DNA of 64,000 bases from contig JAGEMR010000049.1 of NCBI GenBank assembly GCA_021030915.1, forward strand, positions 124,001 through 188,000. Reading direction: 5' to 3'. The notes below the pieces were generated by a model that had not been told where the DNA came from, ran no database searches, and saw only the letters and a list, made by a program, of their open reading frames with translations. Made by a program: the position numbers and the translations under genes. This DNA comes from Astrothelium macrocarpum (Eukaryota > Ascomycota > Dothideomycetes > Trypetheliales > Trypetheliaceae). Within the stretch, counting starts at the first letter, position 1, and each line of letters opens with the position of its first letter. Of this stretch, positions 49,784 through 62,190 are shown one piece after another.

Positions 49784-51061
49784 AGCCTCGCTTAAAAATG
49801 TTGTGCTTTTGGGTTAAATTCATCCTTAAAACGAATTTTAGATTGAAATCTAACTCACCATCATTACATTTGGCTTTTGAAGTAATCATGATCGATGTAT
49901 GTTCAAAGTCCAAACTAGTGGCCGATGTATCTGCAGAATGACCGGAGAATACCTCAGTCAACTGTGGAAAACAAGCGGCAGTCTACGACATTCGTAACCT
50001 AATGTTACGGGCAAGCGGATGCTTGGGAACAAATTATCTATGGTCTAGTAAAGAAGGAGCTTTCTTGTGCTATAATGCAGAAGAACTGACCCAGAATAAT
50101 TGCGTTCCATGCTCACATATTGTACGACAACTTCGAGAAAAGCTTTTTTGTCCAAGCTCTTCATATACTATCGACAGATTCTCTAATTACGGTCGACCGA
50201 GGGATTGTACTATGCGATCGGACAGATCGCTGGGCCAGCGATAGCTGAGCCTCTACAGTCGACAATCATACAATATCGACCACCAGCAGACCTACTTGCA
50301 GTACATTAAGCGCTGATTTCTCAAAGCACCTTCCTTGACATAAGATGATGTCATTGCTTCATCCGGTGTGACGGCCACAGAGCATGAATCCAGCGCTTTG
50401 TACCAACGTCAATATCGCTTATGGCAGTACGATAGAGCAGCACAATGTCCAGGGGCACAGCGCAGTTGAATTCATAACGATGATCGCCTCGGAGCACGCC
50501 TTAGAAACCGCCCATAGATTGTCAGACCGTGATTTATCATGGCCTCGATCCGAAAGCATGGAACGAATGCAAAACCAGGCAACAAGCATGTTGTGGTGGG
50601 ATCGCAGCCCATGTTTCTTAAAAGCTACACAGCGGCCTGATACGTGTAATCGTTAGTCGGCCTGTTGAAGCATGGGTGCTTTCGGGGCTGGGCTCAGAGG
50701 AGTGGCCAGAGAGAGGGATGCTCTTTCGAAGAGCCAATCGACTTTCGAGCCTCATGCTCATCGGATGCGCTGTCAAGTGCTGAGCTGGAATCGCAATTCG
50801 CTTTGCGCAAACTTCGACTGAGTCCGCTGGTAGATTTGGAGCTGGGCCAGTGCATATCAATTTTGCGACTTTTATGCCACATTTTGCGGCTCTGAGTGAT
50901 ATCCATTCGACGTCCGCTCACACCAAAGCCGTACAATTATGCCAAAGGCAACACAGGCAACACCAATCTTTACTCACTCACTGCTATCCAGTCCTGACAT
51001 GGCTTTGCATCAAGTCCAGGATCGATATCTCCACCCCTCAAGGCATTATTATTTATTCACC
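49784..51061. other. Intergenic region between transposon and ATM1
   Basis: About 1.28 kb of normal base composition without a recognisable gene. Short frames on both strands (longest about 90 codons) have no motifs. The right end should hold the ATM1 3' UTR. Confidence 0.4.
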
Positions 51062-53534
51062 TCATGATCTCTTGCTCGAAGTTACTTCAAAAGCTGAACC
51101 TCGTTGATCCTCAAGCATCAATGTTTCTTGTGCTATCTCAGCATTAGCCCACTCCGTACGGAAAATCATCCAGTCCTAAGCAGCACTTACCACTCCAAAG
51201 CTCAGAATAAACCCCTCCCGAGTCTATCAATTTTTCATGTGTTCCACTTTCAGCCATTCTCCCATCTCGCAGCACAATGATCAGATCGCTATCGTAAATA
51301 GTCCTCAATCGGTGTGCAATAAACACAGACGTCCGTGCCTTTTCCCGGAGGATGCTATTGATATTCGCCAACAGACTCTGTTCTGTATGCGTATCTAATG
51401 CCGATGTCTGTCCCTTGTCAGTAGGAGCAATATTACCTATATGATCAAGATCTTCTCACCGCTTCATCAAAGAACAAGAGAGGCGGATCCTTGAGAATCA
51501 CCCGCGCAACCGCAAGACGCTGCTTTTCCCCACCGCTTATCATCATACCGCGCTCACCCACCATGGTTCCATATCTATCCGGCAGTCCTTCGATGATCTC
51601 ATGGATCCGCGCTCGCCTTGCTGCGGCATAAACTTCTTCTTTTGTTGCCTCCATTTTTCCATATTGGATATTGTGCTCAATGGTATTGTTGAATAATGGT
51701 GTGTCTTGTGGTACGACACCGATCGCTTTCCGGAGACTGTCAAGCTTGATATCGCGGATATCTTGATTATCAATGAGGATGCGTCCGGACTGAGGATCGT
51801 AAAAGCGGAAGAGCAGACGGAGGATTGTGCTCTTGCCACAGCCACTCGGTCCAACAATGGCAACTTTCTTCCCCGCTGGGATTGTCAAATTGAGATTCTT
51901 TAGTATTGGTCGGTCAGGTCGATAGCCAAAGGCCACGTTCTCGAACCGTATCTCCCCTCCTGACGTGAGTTCTAGAGGTTTGGCATTTTCCTTCTCCTTG
52001 ATTCCGACGTGCACTTTCTGAAGATTGAATAGCGTTTCCATATCCAAAAGGCTTTGTCGTAGCTCTCGGTAGACGGTTCCGAGGAAGTTTAACGGAACTG
52101 AAAGTTGGAATACAAGCTGATTGACCATCACCAGGTCACCCACGGTAAGAGCGCCATTTGCAACACCGGAGCAAGCAAGATACATCATCGCTGTAAGTGC
52201 GGATGAAAAGATGACATTTTGGCCGGCATTGAGGAAGGAAAGGGAGGTGGCGACTTTGATGGAAGCCTTTTCATAGTCTTTGAGCGCCGAATCATACCTC
52301 CCAACTTCGAATTTTTCGTTGTTGAAATATTTTACTGCTTCGTAATTGATTAGAGAGTCGACTGCGACCGTAGCACCCTTGTTGTCTGCAGCATTTGCCT
52401 GTTTGCGGAATTTGGTGCGCCAAGATGTAGTAGTAATAGTAAAGGCTGTGTATGTAAGCATAGTCGCTGCAGTGATTAGGGCAAACTGAGAGCCATATTG
52501 ATACGCCTGAAAGCTTATTAGAATTGCATCACTTGAAAGATTTGGACAACCTGATTGACATACGAGAATTCCGCAGACGAGAGAAATCTCCAAGGCGGTA
52601 GGAATGATGTGAAAGACCATCGATATCAGCAAGAAACTGATCCCTTTGGTTCCTCGATCGATGGCTCTCGTGAGACCTCCTGTCTGACGAGATAGATGGA
52701 AGTTAAGGTCCAGTCTAAGCAGGTGCTCAAACACGTTTGCTGCTACGTTTCTAATGGTCTTTTGGGCAACGCTTGCGAACACCGCGTTCCTTACTTCTTG
52801 GAAAAGAGTGGAACTGATTCTTGTCACACCATCTATTATTATGATGTGTTAGGAACAAGCGTCCAGGGAATGCAAATAGGAGCTTACAGGCAAAGATAGT
52901 AGCTCCTGCGACCGTCCATACGGTTCCGCCTAATGCAGCAAAATCTACATTCATAGAGTCGACAATACTTTTGAAGTAAAATGGCACTTGAACATTAAGA
53001 ACCTATCGAGGGAACTATGAGCATATATACATAGGATCGGCGCGAAGGGAAGGATGGAGACCTTTGCGCCCACAAGTAATCCAACAGATAATCCAACCCG
53101 AGACCGTGTTCCCCATTGACCCTGACTTTGTTAGACGTCAAGTTCCTAGGCTCTATCGTAGCTCGCCCTACCTTTGGCCACAGATATCTCGACATTTCCT
53201 TAATTATTGCCCAGTCTGCTTTCCGCTGCTCTTGATTCGAGGCTACTTGCTCAGATAACAAGTTGCCCTGTTGCCCTGGATCTGCAGGCTCCTTTTTTGC
53301 TGAAGACTCTGGTTCAATGCTCTCGGGCTTTAAGGTCTTTGCTGCGGCCTCTTGTTGTACTGTCCGTAACAGAGTATCATCTTTTCTATGCCTAGGCGTT
53401 GTAACAAAAACGCGAGAACGAATGTGAGGGACAGAGGCTGCTTTGAGCCATAGTAGCGGAGCAGGATGGTTCGGCAGCCTAGTGCACTTCGACCTTGTGG
53501 AGCAGGAACTCCGTATCAGTTTGTGAGCCAGCAT
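51062..53534 (-). CDS. ATM1: Mitochondrial ABC half-transporter Atm1
   Basis: Inner-membrane exporter of a glutathione-linked sulfur or iron-sulfur precursor, needed for cytosolic Fe-S protein assembly. Seven exons: 53534-53172, 53121-53062, 53002-52888, 52832-52564, 52506-51460, 51407-51191, 51126-51062; 711 aa. The N-terminus is basic and Ser-rich without early acidic residues (MLAHKLIRSSCSTRSK), as expected for mitochondrial import. The membrane domain follows (PFYFKSIVDSM; LLRLDLNFHLSRQTGGLTRA). The ATPase has Walker A (GPSGCGKST, near 488), the signature SGGEKQR (near 591), Walker B (LLFFDEA), and the H-loop (AHRLRTIYD). Intron 4 is 57 bp, a multiple of three with no stop, so retention would keep the frame. 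The final short exon was chosen from its AG border and frame. The gene diverges from AIM24 through a short shared promoter. Confidence 0.95.
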
Positions 53535-53849
53535 CGTGATGTTTACTGATTATATTGTAGTAGTTGAAGAGACCATGGCAGTCAAAAGCATGCCCAACGG
53601 GCGGATTAACAGCTGGAGAGCATGCGAAGTCGGTCGAGCAGTCAGATACGACCGCGGCAAAAGTACAAGAGTTTTTCTGCTTAGAGATGCGAGGCGACTG
53701 CGAAGTGGGTCAACAGGCAGAAATGTGAAGACGCGATGGTGGAGACGGTGTTGCGTCAATTGTTTGCTCTGTTTGCTTTCAGCCCTACAACGAAGCTCCC
53801 GGATTCTAATTTGCCAGCTTCCCTTGCGCTCTTTAACGGAGCTCAAGCG
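53535..53849. promoter_or_regulatory. Shared divergent promoter of ATM1 and AIM24
   Basis: Only 315 bp separate the ATM1 and AIM24 start codons, which face away from each other. Both mRNAs must start in this interval, so it is very likely a bidirectional promoter for two mitochondrial genes. No canonical TATA box is seen. Open frames crossing it on the plus strand are treated as chance. Confidence 0.6.
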
Positions 53850-55334
53850 ATGCGCCGACAACTGTCAAAGCTGTCCTACAGCTCACAGTCGGCCCTACAT
53901 TTCTTGTCAATTACATCCGCCAGATCAATTGGGCGGAGATTTGTGCAGATCTCTGCAACTCCATCAACATCACCATTTCCAAGCCAGGACTTTTCAGACA
54001 GCACCAATACTGCATCAACGTTCTCTCCAGGTACGATATATCGCCTTCACTCAAAGCATCAGGCTAACTGGATACACCAAGATGCGAACTTTGAAGTCCT
54101 TGGCAGTCCCTATTCGCTCCTCTCCGTTTCGCTGTCCGCGTCCCAGAACCTTTACACTCGTCGGGGAACACTTGTAGGAGTCAGCGGAAAGGTTGAAAAT
54201 GTGGGTCACACTTATACTCCTGGTAGGATTGCTCTGAGTCTTGAACAAGGCAACATCCTCGCTGCGGCTTCTTGAGCCTGTACGACGAACTGTACTAGGG
54301 ATACCGTTTCTCTATCAGAGGGTGAGTATTGATGCTGTATTGAGAAAAGCTCTGGCTAAGATACGCAGATAACTTCAACGAGTCCTTTGACTGCTTTGAT
54401 CTCCACAAAATCTCCGATCACCACTTTTTCTGTTGTTTACCTGGATGGCAGAGTGGATTGGATGGTAGCCCAACGCCGAGCTTTGTTAGCATGGACTGGC
54501 ACTACACTATCTATCAAGCCGACTTTTAATACTGGAATGGTGAGTCTTGCGTTGGCTGGGCTTCTATATGATTATATGCTGATGGCTGAAGAGCTTGGCT
54601 CATTGGGGCAATTCCTCCATTACTGGTCGGGGTCTAGTGGCCCTTGCTGGTCAAGGCCAAATATATCAGGTCACACTGAAAGCAGGTGAAGATTACGTGG
54701 TCCATCCAAGGTATATTGCGCGGAATTCCAAGATTTACTTTCATGCTGATCTTGGCATCACAGTAATGTACTTGCATACACCATCATGCAAAATCCACCT
54801 CTGCCATATCGTTTCGAGGTATCGAAACTCTCTTTACAAATTCCCAGCGTCACCTCGTGGGTCCCGAATACTGGCCTCTTCAGGACAATGTTCGATTCTT
54901 CCGCAGGGAGATTTCTTGTAAACTCCACGTATTTGGCAAGGAAGTTCTTGGCAGACGTCACATATAACTTGAGAACCTGGGCGAGGAAGTACGTGTGGGG
55001 CGATCGGGTATGTTCGGAGAGCTCATAAAATTGGAATAAAAACTAATCTTGGCAGCTCTTTCTACGCTTTCACGGGCCGACGACAATTCTGATCCAATCA
55101 CGTGGCTCTCGATTGAATGACGTTCTCACGACTCGCGACGTGAATGAGATTGCAGAGACTCCTCCAGGTACAGTCCGGGCAGCTGTCGAATTGCGAACAC
55201 ACCGAGAAACTGCGGATGGTGCGGCTACCACGGTGGATTTGCCTTCAAGCAAACAGTCTGCTGTTGCTACTCCCACAAAAATAAGCTATGCTACGGTTGG
55301 AAGAAATAGAAGGGTTGACTTTAAGGACTCGTGA
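53850..55334 (+). CDS. AIM24: Mitochondrial protein Aim24
   Basis: Inner-membrane-associated beta-structured protein that in yeast supports MICOS/cristae organisation and respiratory complexes. Seven exons: 53850-54030, 54082-54200, 54250-54321, 54369-54539, 54592-54710, 54764-55007, 55056-55334; 394 aa. The start (MRRQLSKLSYSSQSALHF) is basic and Ser-rich, like a presequence. The family core is unmistakable: FEVLGSPYSLLSVSLSASQ, TRRGTLVGVSGK, LDGRVDWMVAQRRALLAWTG, and the C-terminal GPTTILIQSRGSRLNDVL. Introns are 46-53 bp. The first (54031-54081) is 51 bp, a multiple of three and stop-free. Retaining it would insert 17 residues just before the core domain. Confidence 0.95.
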
Positions 55335-55408
55335 CACCCTCGTCTTAATCATGATACCAATGCTGCTGTATAATAGATGTTTGTATTATACAAAAAACAA
55401 CCTTCTCG

Positions 55409-58258
55409 ATGTTAATCTGTAAACATATGTCAAAGGTTCAAAATGGTAATGGGTTTCGAATAGTAATATCAGAGAAGTCCAAGAGAGGCCTCGTTGATCG
55501 CAAAGTGAGTCCCTCGGTCACGTGGTACCGCGCTGCGGTCGCGTTGAGGGACGTTGACATTTCACGCCGTCCGCTTAGTCAACGCCACGTCTTATTGAGC
55601 CCTCAATCATCTCACCAAACACTATCTTTCATCAGTTCCCGCTTCCGACCAAATGTGTGTATCAAGAATAACTACTCGAAATCTAACCCGCTGATCATCT
55701 TCAGGCATCGACCGAAGCTTCTTGTTACCTCCAACGATGAAAACATTCCTCCAGTTGCCTCCAAAATATCACGCCTTTATGGGGGCACATCTCAGTCTGC
55801 CGAACGTCTGATACGTCCGTTCAAATGTCCTGGCTCCGCCAAGTCGGTTCGGCACTCAGAAAAGCCTGCTCGTAAACGCCGCAAAGTGAACTATGGAGGA
55901 GCAGATGTGGATGCTGACGATGGTGACACTGGATATACCAATGATGAGAGACTGGCCCTCACAACAAGAGACGTCAACAGATTCCCAGTCTTCAAGGCCA
56001 AGGACAAAGATGAGACATTTAGGCAAAGATTCAGTGTGCCGCTAATCAAAAAAGACAACTCGGCTTTTGGCCACCGTCCGGCACCGTTGTTGGGCATGAG
56101 GCAGGGCGCTGTATTTGTCGCGAAACCACTGCATGATCCAAGCGGAGAGTTTGCAATCGTGTTGTATGATCCAACAATTGATGACAAGCCGGCAGTGGAA
56201 AAAGATGGCGAGAAGGAAGAAGAAAAACAAGTTGTTAAAGTTGATGAACCAATTGTCCACAAAAGTTTGGCGGATATATTAGGACTAAAGAAAAAGGTCG
56301 TGAATGAAAGACCGAGAGTACCAGTCGTCATTGATCCACGATTGTCCAAAGTACTTCGACCACATCAGGTTGAAGGAGTAAAATTCTTATACAAATGTAC
56401 GACTGGGATGATTGATGAAAGGGCGCAGGGATGTATTATGGCAGATGAGATGGGGCTGGGAAAGACTGTAAGTGGCGGCATCTGCTACTTCATAGAAATG
56501 CTGACATGACAAGCTCCAATGCATTACTTTGTTATGGACACTATTGAAGCAGTCACCAGATGCTGGAAAGCCTTCGATACAAAAGTGCGTCATTGCCTGT
56601 CCGTCAAGTCTGGTTAGAAACTGGGCAAACGAGCTTGGTAGGTTAGATAAGTCTCCACATGTGCTCATGGACGCTGACAAAGCCAAGTGAAATGGCTCGG
56701 AAAGGATGCAATCCATCCTTTTGCTATCGATGGCAAGGCTTCCAAAGAGGAGCTCACTCAGCAGCTAAGACAATGGTCAATTGCTAGTGGGCGAAGTGTC
56801 ACCCGACCAGTGATCATTGTCTCATACGAAACCTTACGTCTCAACGTTGATGAATTGAAGAATACGCCCATTGGTCTACTTTTGTGTGACGAAGGCCATC
56901 GGCTCAAGAACGGTGAAAGCCAGACGTTCACTGCCCTGAACAGTCTCAATGTTCAGAAGCGCGTCATCCTCTCCGGTACACCTATTCAGAACGATCTCTC
57001 AGAATATTTCTCACTCCTAAACTTTGCAAATCCAAACTACCTCGGTACACGTCAGGAATTCCGAAAGAAGTACGAAATTCCTATCCTTCGCGGTCGAGAT
57101 GCCGCGGGTTCTGACACAGATCGACAACGCGGTGATGAATGCCTAGCAGAACTGTTGACTCTCGTCAACAAATTTATCATTCGACGCACCAATGATATTC
57201 TATCTAAATACCTGCCCGTCAAGTACGAACACGTCGTCTTCTGCAACCTCGCCCCATTCCAGAAAGATCTTTACAACCACTTTATCCAATCCCCCGAAAT
57301 CAAAAGCCTCCTCCGCGGTAAAGGCAGCCAACCGCTCAAAGCCATTGGCATGCTCAAAAAGCTATGCAATCACCCAGACCTACTTGATCTCCCCACTGAC
57401 CTCCCCGGCTCTGAGACTCTCTTTCCCTCGGACTTTGTCCCCAAAGACGCGCGCGGCCGCGACCGCGATGTCAAACCCTGGTACTCTGGCAAGATGATGG
57501 TGCTGGAGCGCATGCTCGCTCGCATCCGTCAGGATACGAACGACAAGATTGTGCTCATCAGCAACTACACGCAGACGCTTGATGTGTTTGAGAAGCTATG
57601 CCGGGCGCGCGCGTACGGCTGTCTCCGCCTCGATGGCACGATGAACGTGAATAAGCGGCAGAAGCTTGTCGACAAGTTCAACGATCCTGAGGGCGCAGAA
57701 TTCGTATTCTTGTTGAGCAGCAAGGCGGGCGGGTGTGGGATCAACCTCATTGGTGCGAATCGGCTTGTCCTGTTTGATCCGGACTGGAATCCTGCGGCGG
57801 ATCAGCAGGCACTTGCGCGTGTGTGGCGAGATGGCCAGAAGAAGGATTGCTTTGTGTATCGATTCATCTCAACGGGTTCTATCGAGGAGAAGATCTTTCA
57901 GCGGCAGTCACATAAGCAGTCGCTAAGTTCGTGTGTGGTTGATAGTGCGGAGGATGTGGAGCGTCACTTTACGCTCGATTCCTTGAGGGAGCTGTTTCAG
58001 TACAATGATCGGAGCAAACAAGATGGTGTGGGAAGCGACACACATGATACGTTCAAATGCAAGCGATGTAATGATGATGGGAAGCAAGTGCGCAAGAGCG
58101 AGGCGATCCTGTATGGAGACACGAGCACGTGGAACCATTTTGTCAATCGGGGAGTGGGAGAGGATGGACAGCCGATGGGGAAGATTCAAGATTTGTTGCT
58201 AAGGCAGGAGACAAAGGAGAGGGATGTGAGTGCGGTATTCCAGTATATCAGTCATTGA
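55409..58258 (+). CDS. RAD54: Recombinational repair ATPase Rad54
   Basis: SWI2/SNF2-family double-strand DNA translocase that works with Rad51 in homologous recombination. The core is exons ?-56467, 56514-56637 and 56688-58258, with 46- and 50-bp introns. The conserved N-terminal region (RQRFSVPLI; LGMRQGAVFVAKPLHDPSGE) precedes the helicase motifs: DEMGLGKT (Walker A, split from exon 2 by an intron), DEGHRLKNGESQTF (motif II), SGTPIQNDLSEYF (III), SSKAGGCGINLIGANRL (V) and DWNPAADQQALARVWRDGQ (VI). The C-terminus has the paired-Cys KCKRCND segment. The start is unsure: the frame is open back to an ATG at 55409, only 75 bp past AIM24. The CT/CA-rich leader just before an ATG near 55653 suggests a short first exon there, but I could not find a splice that fits its phase. 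Confidence 0.93.
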
Positions 58259-60975
58259 TAGGGCAGCAAATCTAGAAGGGAAAGATTACTGGCGCGGTAT
58301 TGACAAACAAAACACAAGGACGGACTTCATTCTCTGGCACGTTCTGAGAGCAATTATGCTACGAAGTTTAGCTCAACTAATTACTTGAAGTAACAAATTG
58401 TACGCTGTATATCACTCTTTGAGGTGACTGTACTTTCAGAACGAAATTATGCTTTCGCAGATCGCTTCAAGAAACACTGAAGCCTTCAGGAAATTTACTG
58501 TCGTAGAGTTCACCCACCTCTCATGCGCCCATTGCAATTTCCACGCTTGAGTACGCACGTAGCGATAGAGTAAGCAATCGCCGGATAAGCTCTTGTTAAC
58601 GTAACTGTGCTTTCGGCTAGCGCAGAAATTTGCTTCTCTCATATTTCGGCCTTACACAGTGTGAGCGTTTTAATTCTCCATCTCGGAGCTATTATTGTGG
58701 CCCTTTCATCAATCAGGCCGTTTCCTTCGCGCTTCCCATTCTCTAAGAAACCAAGAGTATATGAAAGTCATCGTTGAGAGCCGCTTTTGTACTCCCCTGC
58801 TACGGCAAAGTGCTAGCGACTCCCCTCTCTCGTTGAGAAATCCTTTCCTATTCAGATCTCAGTATCATCGACATTTACATTGCGGATGGGGCCCAAAACC
58901 GCAACGAAGCAAACACTAATAAGCACATCATCAATCTTTTACTGAAAGACAAAGTGCGTAGACGTCTGCTCGGCTCAATCTGGGTCATCATCTCTGAGGT
59001 AGGTCAGATGGATGATGGACTTAATCTAGGTAGGACCAAAGGAAACCTGAGGGCCCAAGGTGGAGTATGATTCACATCCACTCGGATACATGGATGCCAC
59101 AACTTAGCCTCGGCCGACACGGATTTAACAGGTGCATCTGTCTTTTCGAATTCAGGAGTAAAAGATGACAGATACTTTTGTTTTCAGAAGTGGACTTTAT
59201 TGGTTGTGAACACTTTCGTTGTCATACTTACTAAAGAGAGCTCGATCCTGACGGCTACCTCAAGAAGAAGTCTTTTGCGTCCCTAGGTTGAGTTAAATGC
59301 TTTTAGAGTTCTGGGCCTCCGCAGTTCCGAGTCAAACGTGGCCATAGTTTGTGATCAATCCACAGTGTTTGGCATGTCGGAGGCTTGCAACTTGCGATAA
59401 AAGCTCTTGCAATTTCAGCGATTCTCTTGCTCTCCGTCTTTTTAAAATCGCTTCCTGTCCTTCCTCAAGGCCCATGCTTCTGAGTGTCCACTCTGATAAG
59501 CGAATCCTGCTTCATTCTCTACTTACTTAACATGAGTTGGACAAATTTTCAGATCACTATCAAATCGCACTTCCAGCGGTTTCCATTGAGCCTTGAATGT
59601 CAAAGAATCAGGGCAAAGGAAACCTTCGTTGAAGCGTCAAAAGCGTGCAACGTCCAGGTATGCGTCTATCAAAGCGCTTCGCAACCTTGTGTGTTGGAGA
59701 ATATAATAATAAACATGGATTTATGACGAAATGTTCCCGATTCTCTTGAACGTGTCAACGAGCTTTTTAGAGTAATTTCTAACAACTTGGGCGACATGTA
59801 ATATCACGCGTACACTAATCCAAAGGAATAAAGTACTATGGCTAAAATTTCTGCGTATGCATTAAGAGCAATGACGACGCTCGTCAGCGCTTTATTAGAG
59901 GCTGGACCTTGTGCATGAATGCCACGAGTTTGCTGTCTGCTACATATTTCCTGTTAGCAGCATTAGCTTGACAGAAGATGTTTTCCGGTGTCGTATCTGT
60001 GAATATTGCAATTTCAGCGTCGAGAAGGTAGCCCAAGAAGCGTATTTCTACTGTTTCCTACGGATGAGTGGGCACTGGGATACTGGTTCTAATGAAACCC
60101 AAAACGTGTCATTCTCACGTACGATCAAAGGCAGATCGAAACATTGCTAAATGGCATTGAAAGGAGAAAAGGACAGGAGCTCTGGGCCTACTTCCTCAAT
60201 CTTGCTTCCCCGACCCTGCATTTAAAGCCTGCCTTGGTGTAGAGTTGTGTTACGACTGCAGCTCTTCATGAAGATAAATGGCAATTATCTGCATGGTTAT
60301 GATCTTCTCAGTGATTGAATTGGAGGCGCCCTTTCGCCAACGTCCACAGGCAACTGTATAATTCATTTCCAATTAGAAGAGCAAAGCTTACTGAAATGGT
60401 TACCGGCCGTGCATGTGTACGCGAACCTTCTAGCATACAAACCATATATGATTGCACATGAGGGTTCCAGCGGACGCGGCGGTATTGAATTGACCTATGG
60501 CCAGCCAGTAGTTGCTAATGGTTAGTTAACATGTAAAAACCCTAAACAAACGTTGGACATTGAGGTACCAAAACAAGCTGGGCTCACATGGTGCGCGCTT
60601 AGCTCCAAACGACTCAGCATATTCATAGATATCGTTGCATCTCCTTGAGGAAACCACTTTCACCCTTTTTCGGGCAAAGGGGCAATTTTCATCGTCACCC
60701 ATGGTAATGCTAATGGAAAGCCACGTATTCCGGAAGACTTTCCAGTTCAAGGTTATGTCTACCGTGGATTCATCACATATACTTACCGAACCGCGCTATG
60801 AGAAAGAGGTGGCATCAGAAGGTTTTCATATACCGCAAATATTTATGCTAACCAGAATGTCCATATTTTTTTTCTTCCACTGAAAGCGTCGCGTCATTTG
60901 CTTGACACTTGATGAGGTGCTCGAATTGAAAATGAGGTAGGATCACCATCACCTCTCTGGCTTATCTTTGTTACG
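58259..60975. other. 2.7-kb intergenic region with no supported gene
   Basis: Only short frames are present (at most about 82 codons), none with a recognisable motif, signal peptide or consistent splice structure. The GT32 promoter should lie at the right end. No tRNA or repeat ends were seen. Confidence 0.4.
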
Positions 60976-62190
60976 ATGTTACCGGGACGACTGATCTACA
61001 GGCAGTCTGCCCACACCAAGACATATAGTTTGTCGAAAAATCCAGCACCCCTGGTTGCAGCATTCCTGGTTCTTGTTATCTTTGGCTCATTAGCTGCTCA
61101 CTCACCTCGTCTGGGATCGATAGGTAAATACTTGTCTGAGAGCTATGTTGCACGACATGCACGCATATCCTTTGCCAAGCGGCCTGTCAGTCCCGTGGTA
61201 GTATTTGATCCTGAAACTCTACGACATCATGAGTTTCCAAAAAAGATCTGGCAGTGGTGGAAGAACGGCACAGAGGTACCGGAAGGAGATCTGGGTATTG
61301 GTGTTGCGCAATGGAGGCATCAAAATCCAGGTTTTCGTTACGAACGCCTCTCGAATGGTGACGATGAGACCTATGTCCGTGACCAGACAAGTTGGAATCC
61401 CCGGATTGCCGAAGTGTTTTCCCGAATTTCTGGCGATACTATCTTGCGTTCCGACTTTGTCCGTTACATAGCTCTCTTGATGGACGGTGGAGTATATGCC
61501 GACATTGATACGACTCCTCAGAAACCAATAGAGAAATGGATCCCATCAGATGTTGTCAACCAAACAAATCTTGTTGTGGGCATAGAGATGGACAAAGGTC
61601 ATCAAGAATACGACGAAATTCCATATACGGTGGTATTCGCGCAGTATGCCATCATGGCCAAAAAGGGCCATCCCGCATTGCTTCGGGTAGTCGAAAAAGT
61701 CTCTCAGAATCTATTGGACCTAATGGACCAGAAACGAAAGGAACTTGAGGAGGTACATATGAAAGAAGAAAATGGGATTGAAGGTGCCAAACACGGTCAC
61801 CATCACAAACATAAGAAGCACAAAGCTATTGCCGGAGGGCATCCAATGCTTGGCCTTAGCTTTCACGATGTCATAAAGGGAACCGGACCCACGGCGTTTT
61901 CTACTAGCATTTGGGAGTATCTTTCGGAGCAACTCGGAGAAAACTTCACGGGTCGTGAGATAACAAACATTACAGAACCAATCCTCATGGCCGATGTTCT
62001 GGTTCTACCCATCAATGGATTTGGTTCAGGACAGCTTCATTCGAATTCAGGCTCATGTAGTGATCCACAGGCGCTGGTTTGTCATCTTTGGAAGTCCTCG
62101 TGGGTCCAGGATTATCCCTTTGACCCTGACAAGGATGACGAAGAATCATCCGAAGACGAGAGTTACGAGCAAGATGACAACTCAAGTTAG
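60976..62190 (+). CDS. Golgi-type glycosyltransferase family 32 (Och1-like)
   Basis: Single exon, 404 aa. It is a type II membrane protein: a short cytosolic tail, then one membrane segment (LVAAFLVLVIFGSLAA, about residues 26-41), then a lumenal catalytic domain. Family 32 signs include FPKKIWQWWKNG, SDFVRYIALLMDGGVYADID with the DXD-type metal-binding Asp pair, and GHPALLRVVEK. Characterised members transfer mannose (Och1, alpha-1,6) or other hexoses in the Golgi. A His/Lys-rich insertion (GHHHKHKKHK, about residues 271-281) sits between catalytic-domain blocks and is unusual. The C-terminus is acidic and disordered (DPDKDDEESSEDE). Several N-glycosylation sites fit a lumenal location. The acceptor and sugar cannot be told. 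Confidence 0.88.
   Translation: MLPGRLIYRQSAHTKTYSLSKNPAPLVAAFLVLVIFGSLAAHSPRLGSIGKYLSESYVARHARISFAKRPVSPVVVFDPETLRHHEFPKKIWQWWKNGTEVPEGDLGIGVAQWRHQNPGFRYERLSNGDDETYVRDQTSWNPRIAEVFSRISGDTILRSDFVRYIALLMDGGVYADIDTTPQKPIEKWIPSDVVNQTNLVVGIEMDKGHQEYDEIPYTVVFAQYAIMAKKGHPALLRVVEKVSQNLLDLMDQKRKELEEVHMKEENGIEGAKHGHHHKHKKHKAIAGGHPMLGLSFHDVIKGTGPTAFSTSIWEYLSEQLGENFTGREITNITEPILMADVLVLPINGFGSGQLHSNSGSCSDPQALVCHLWKSSWVQDYPFDPDKDDEESSEDESYEQDDNSS

Noticed and set aside
53536..54177. 213-codon plus-strand frame across the ATM1/AIM24 promoter
   Set aside because: It overlaps the AIM24 coding exon in another frame and encodes nothing recognisable.
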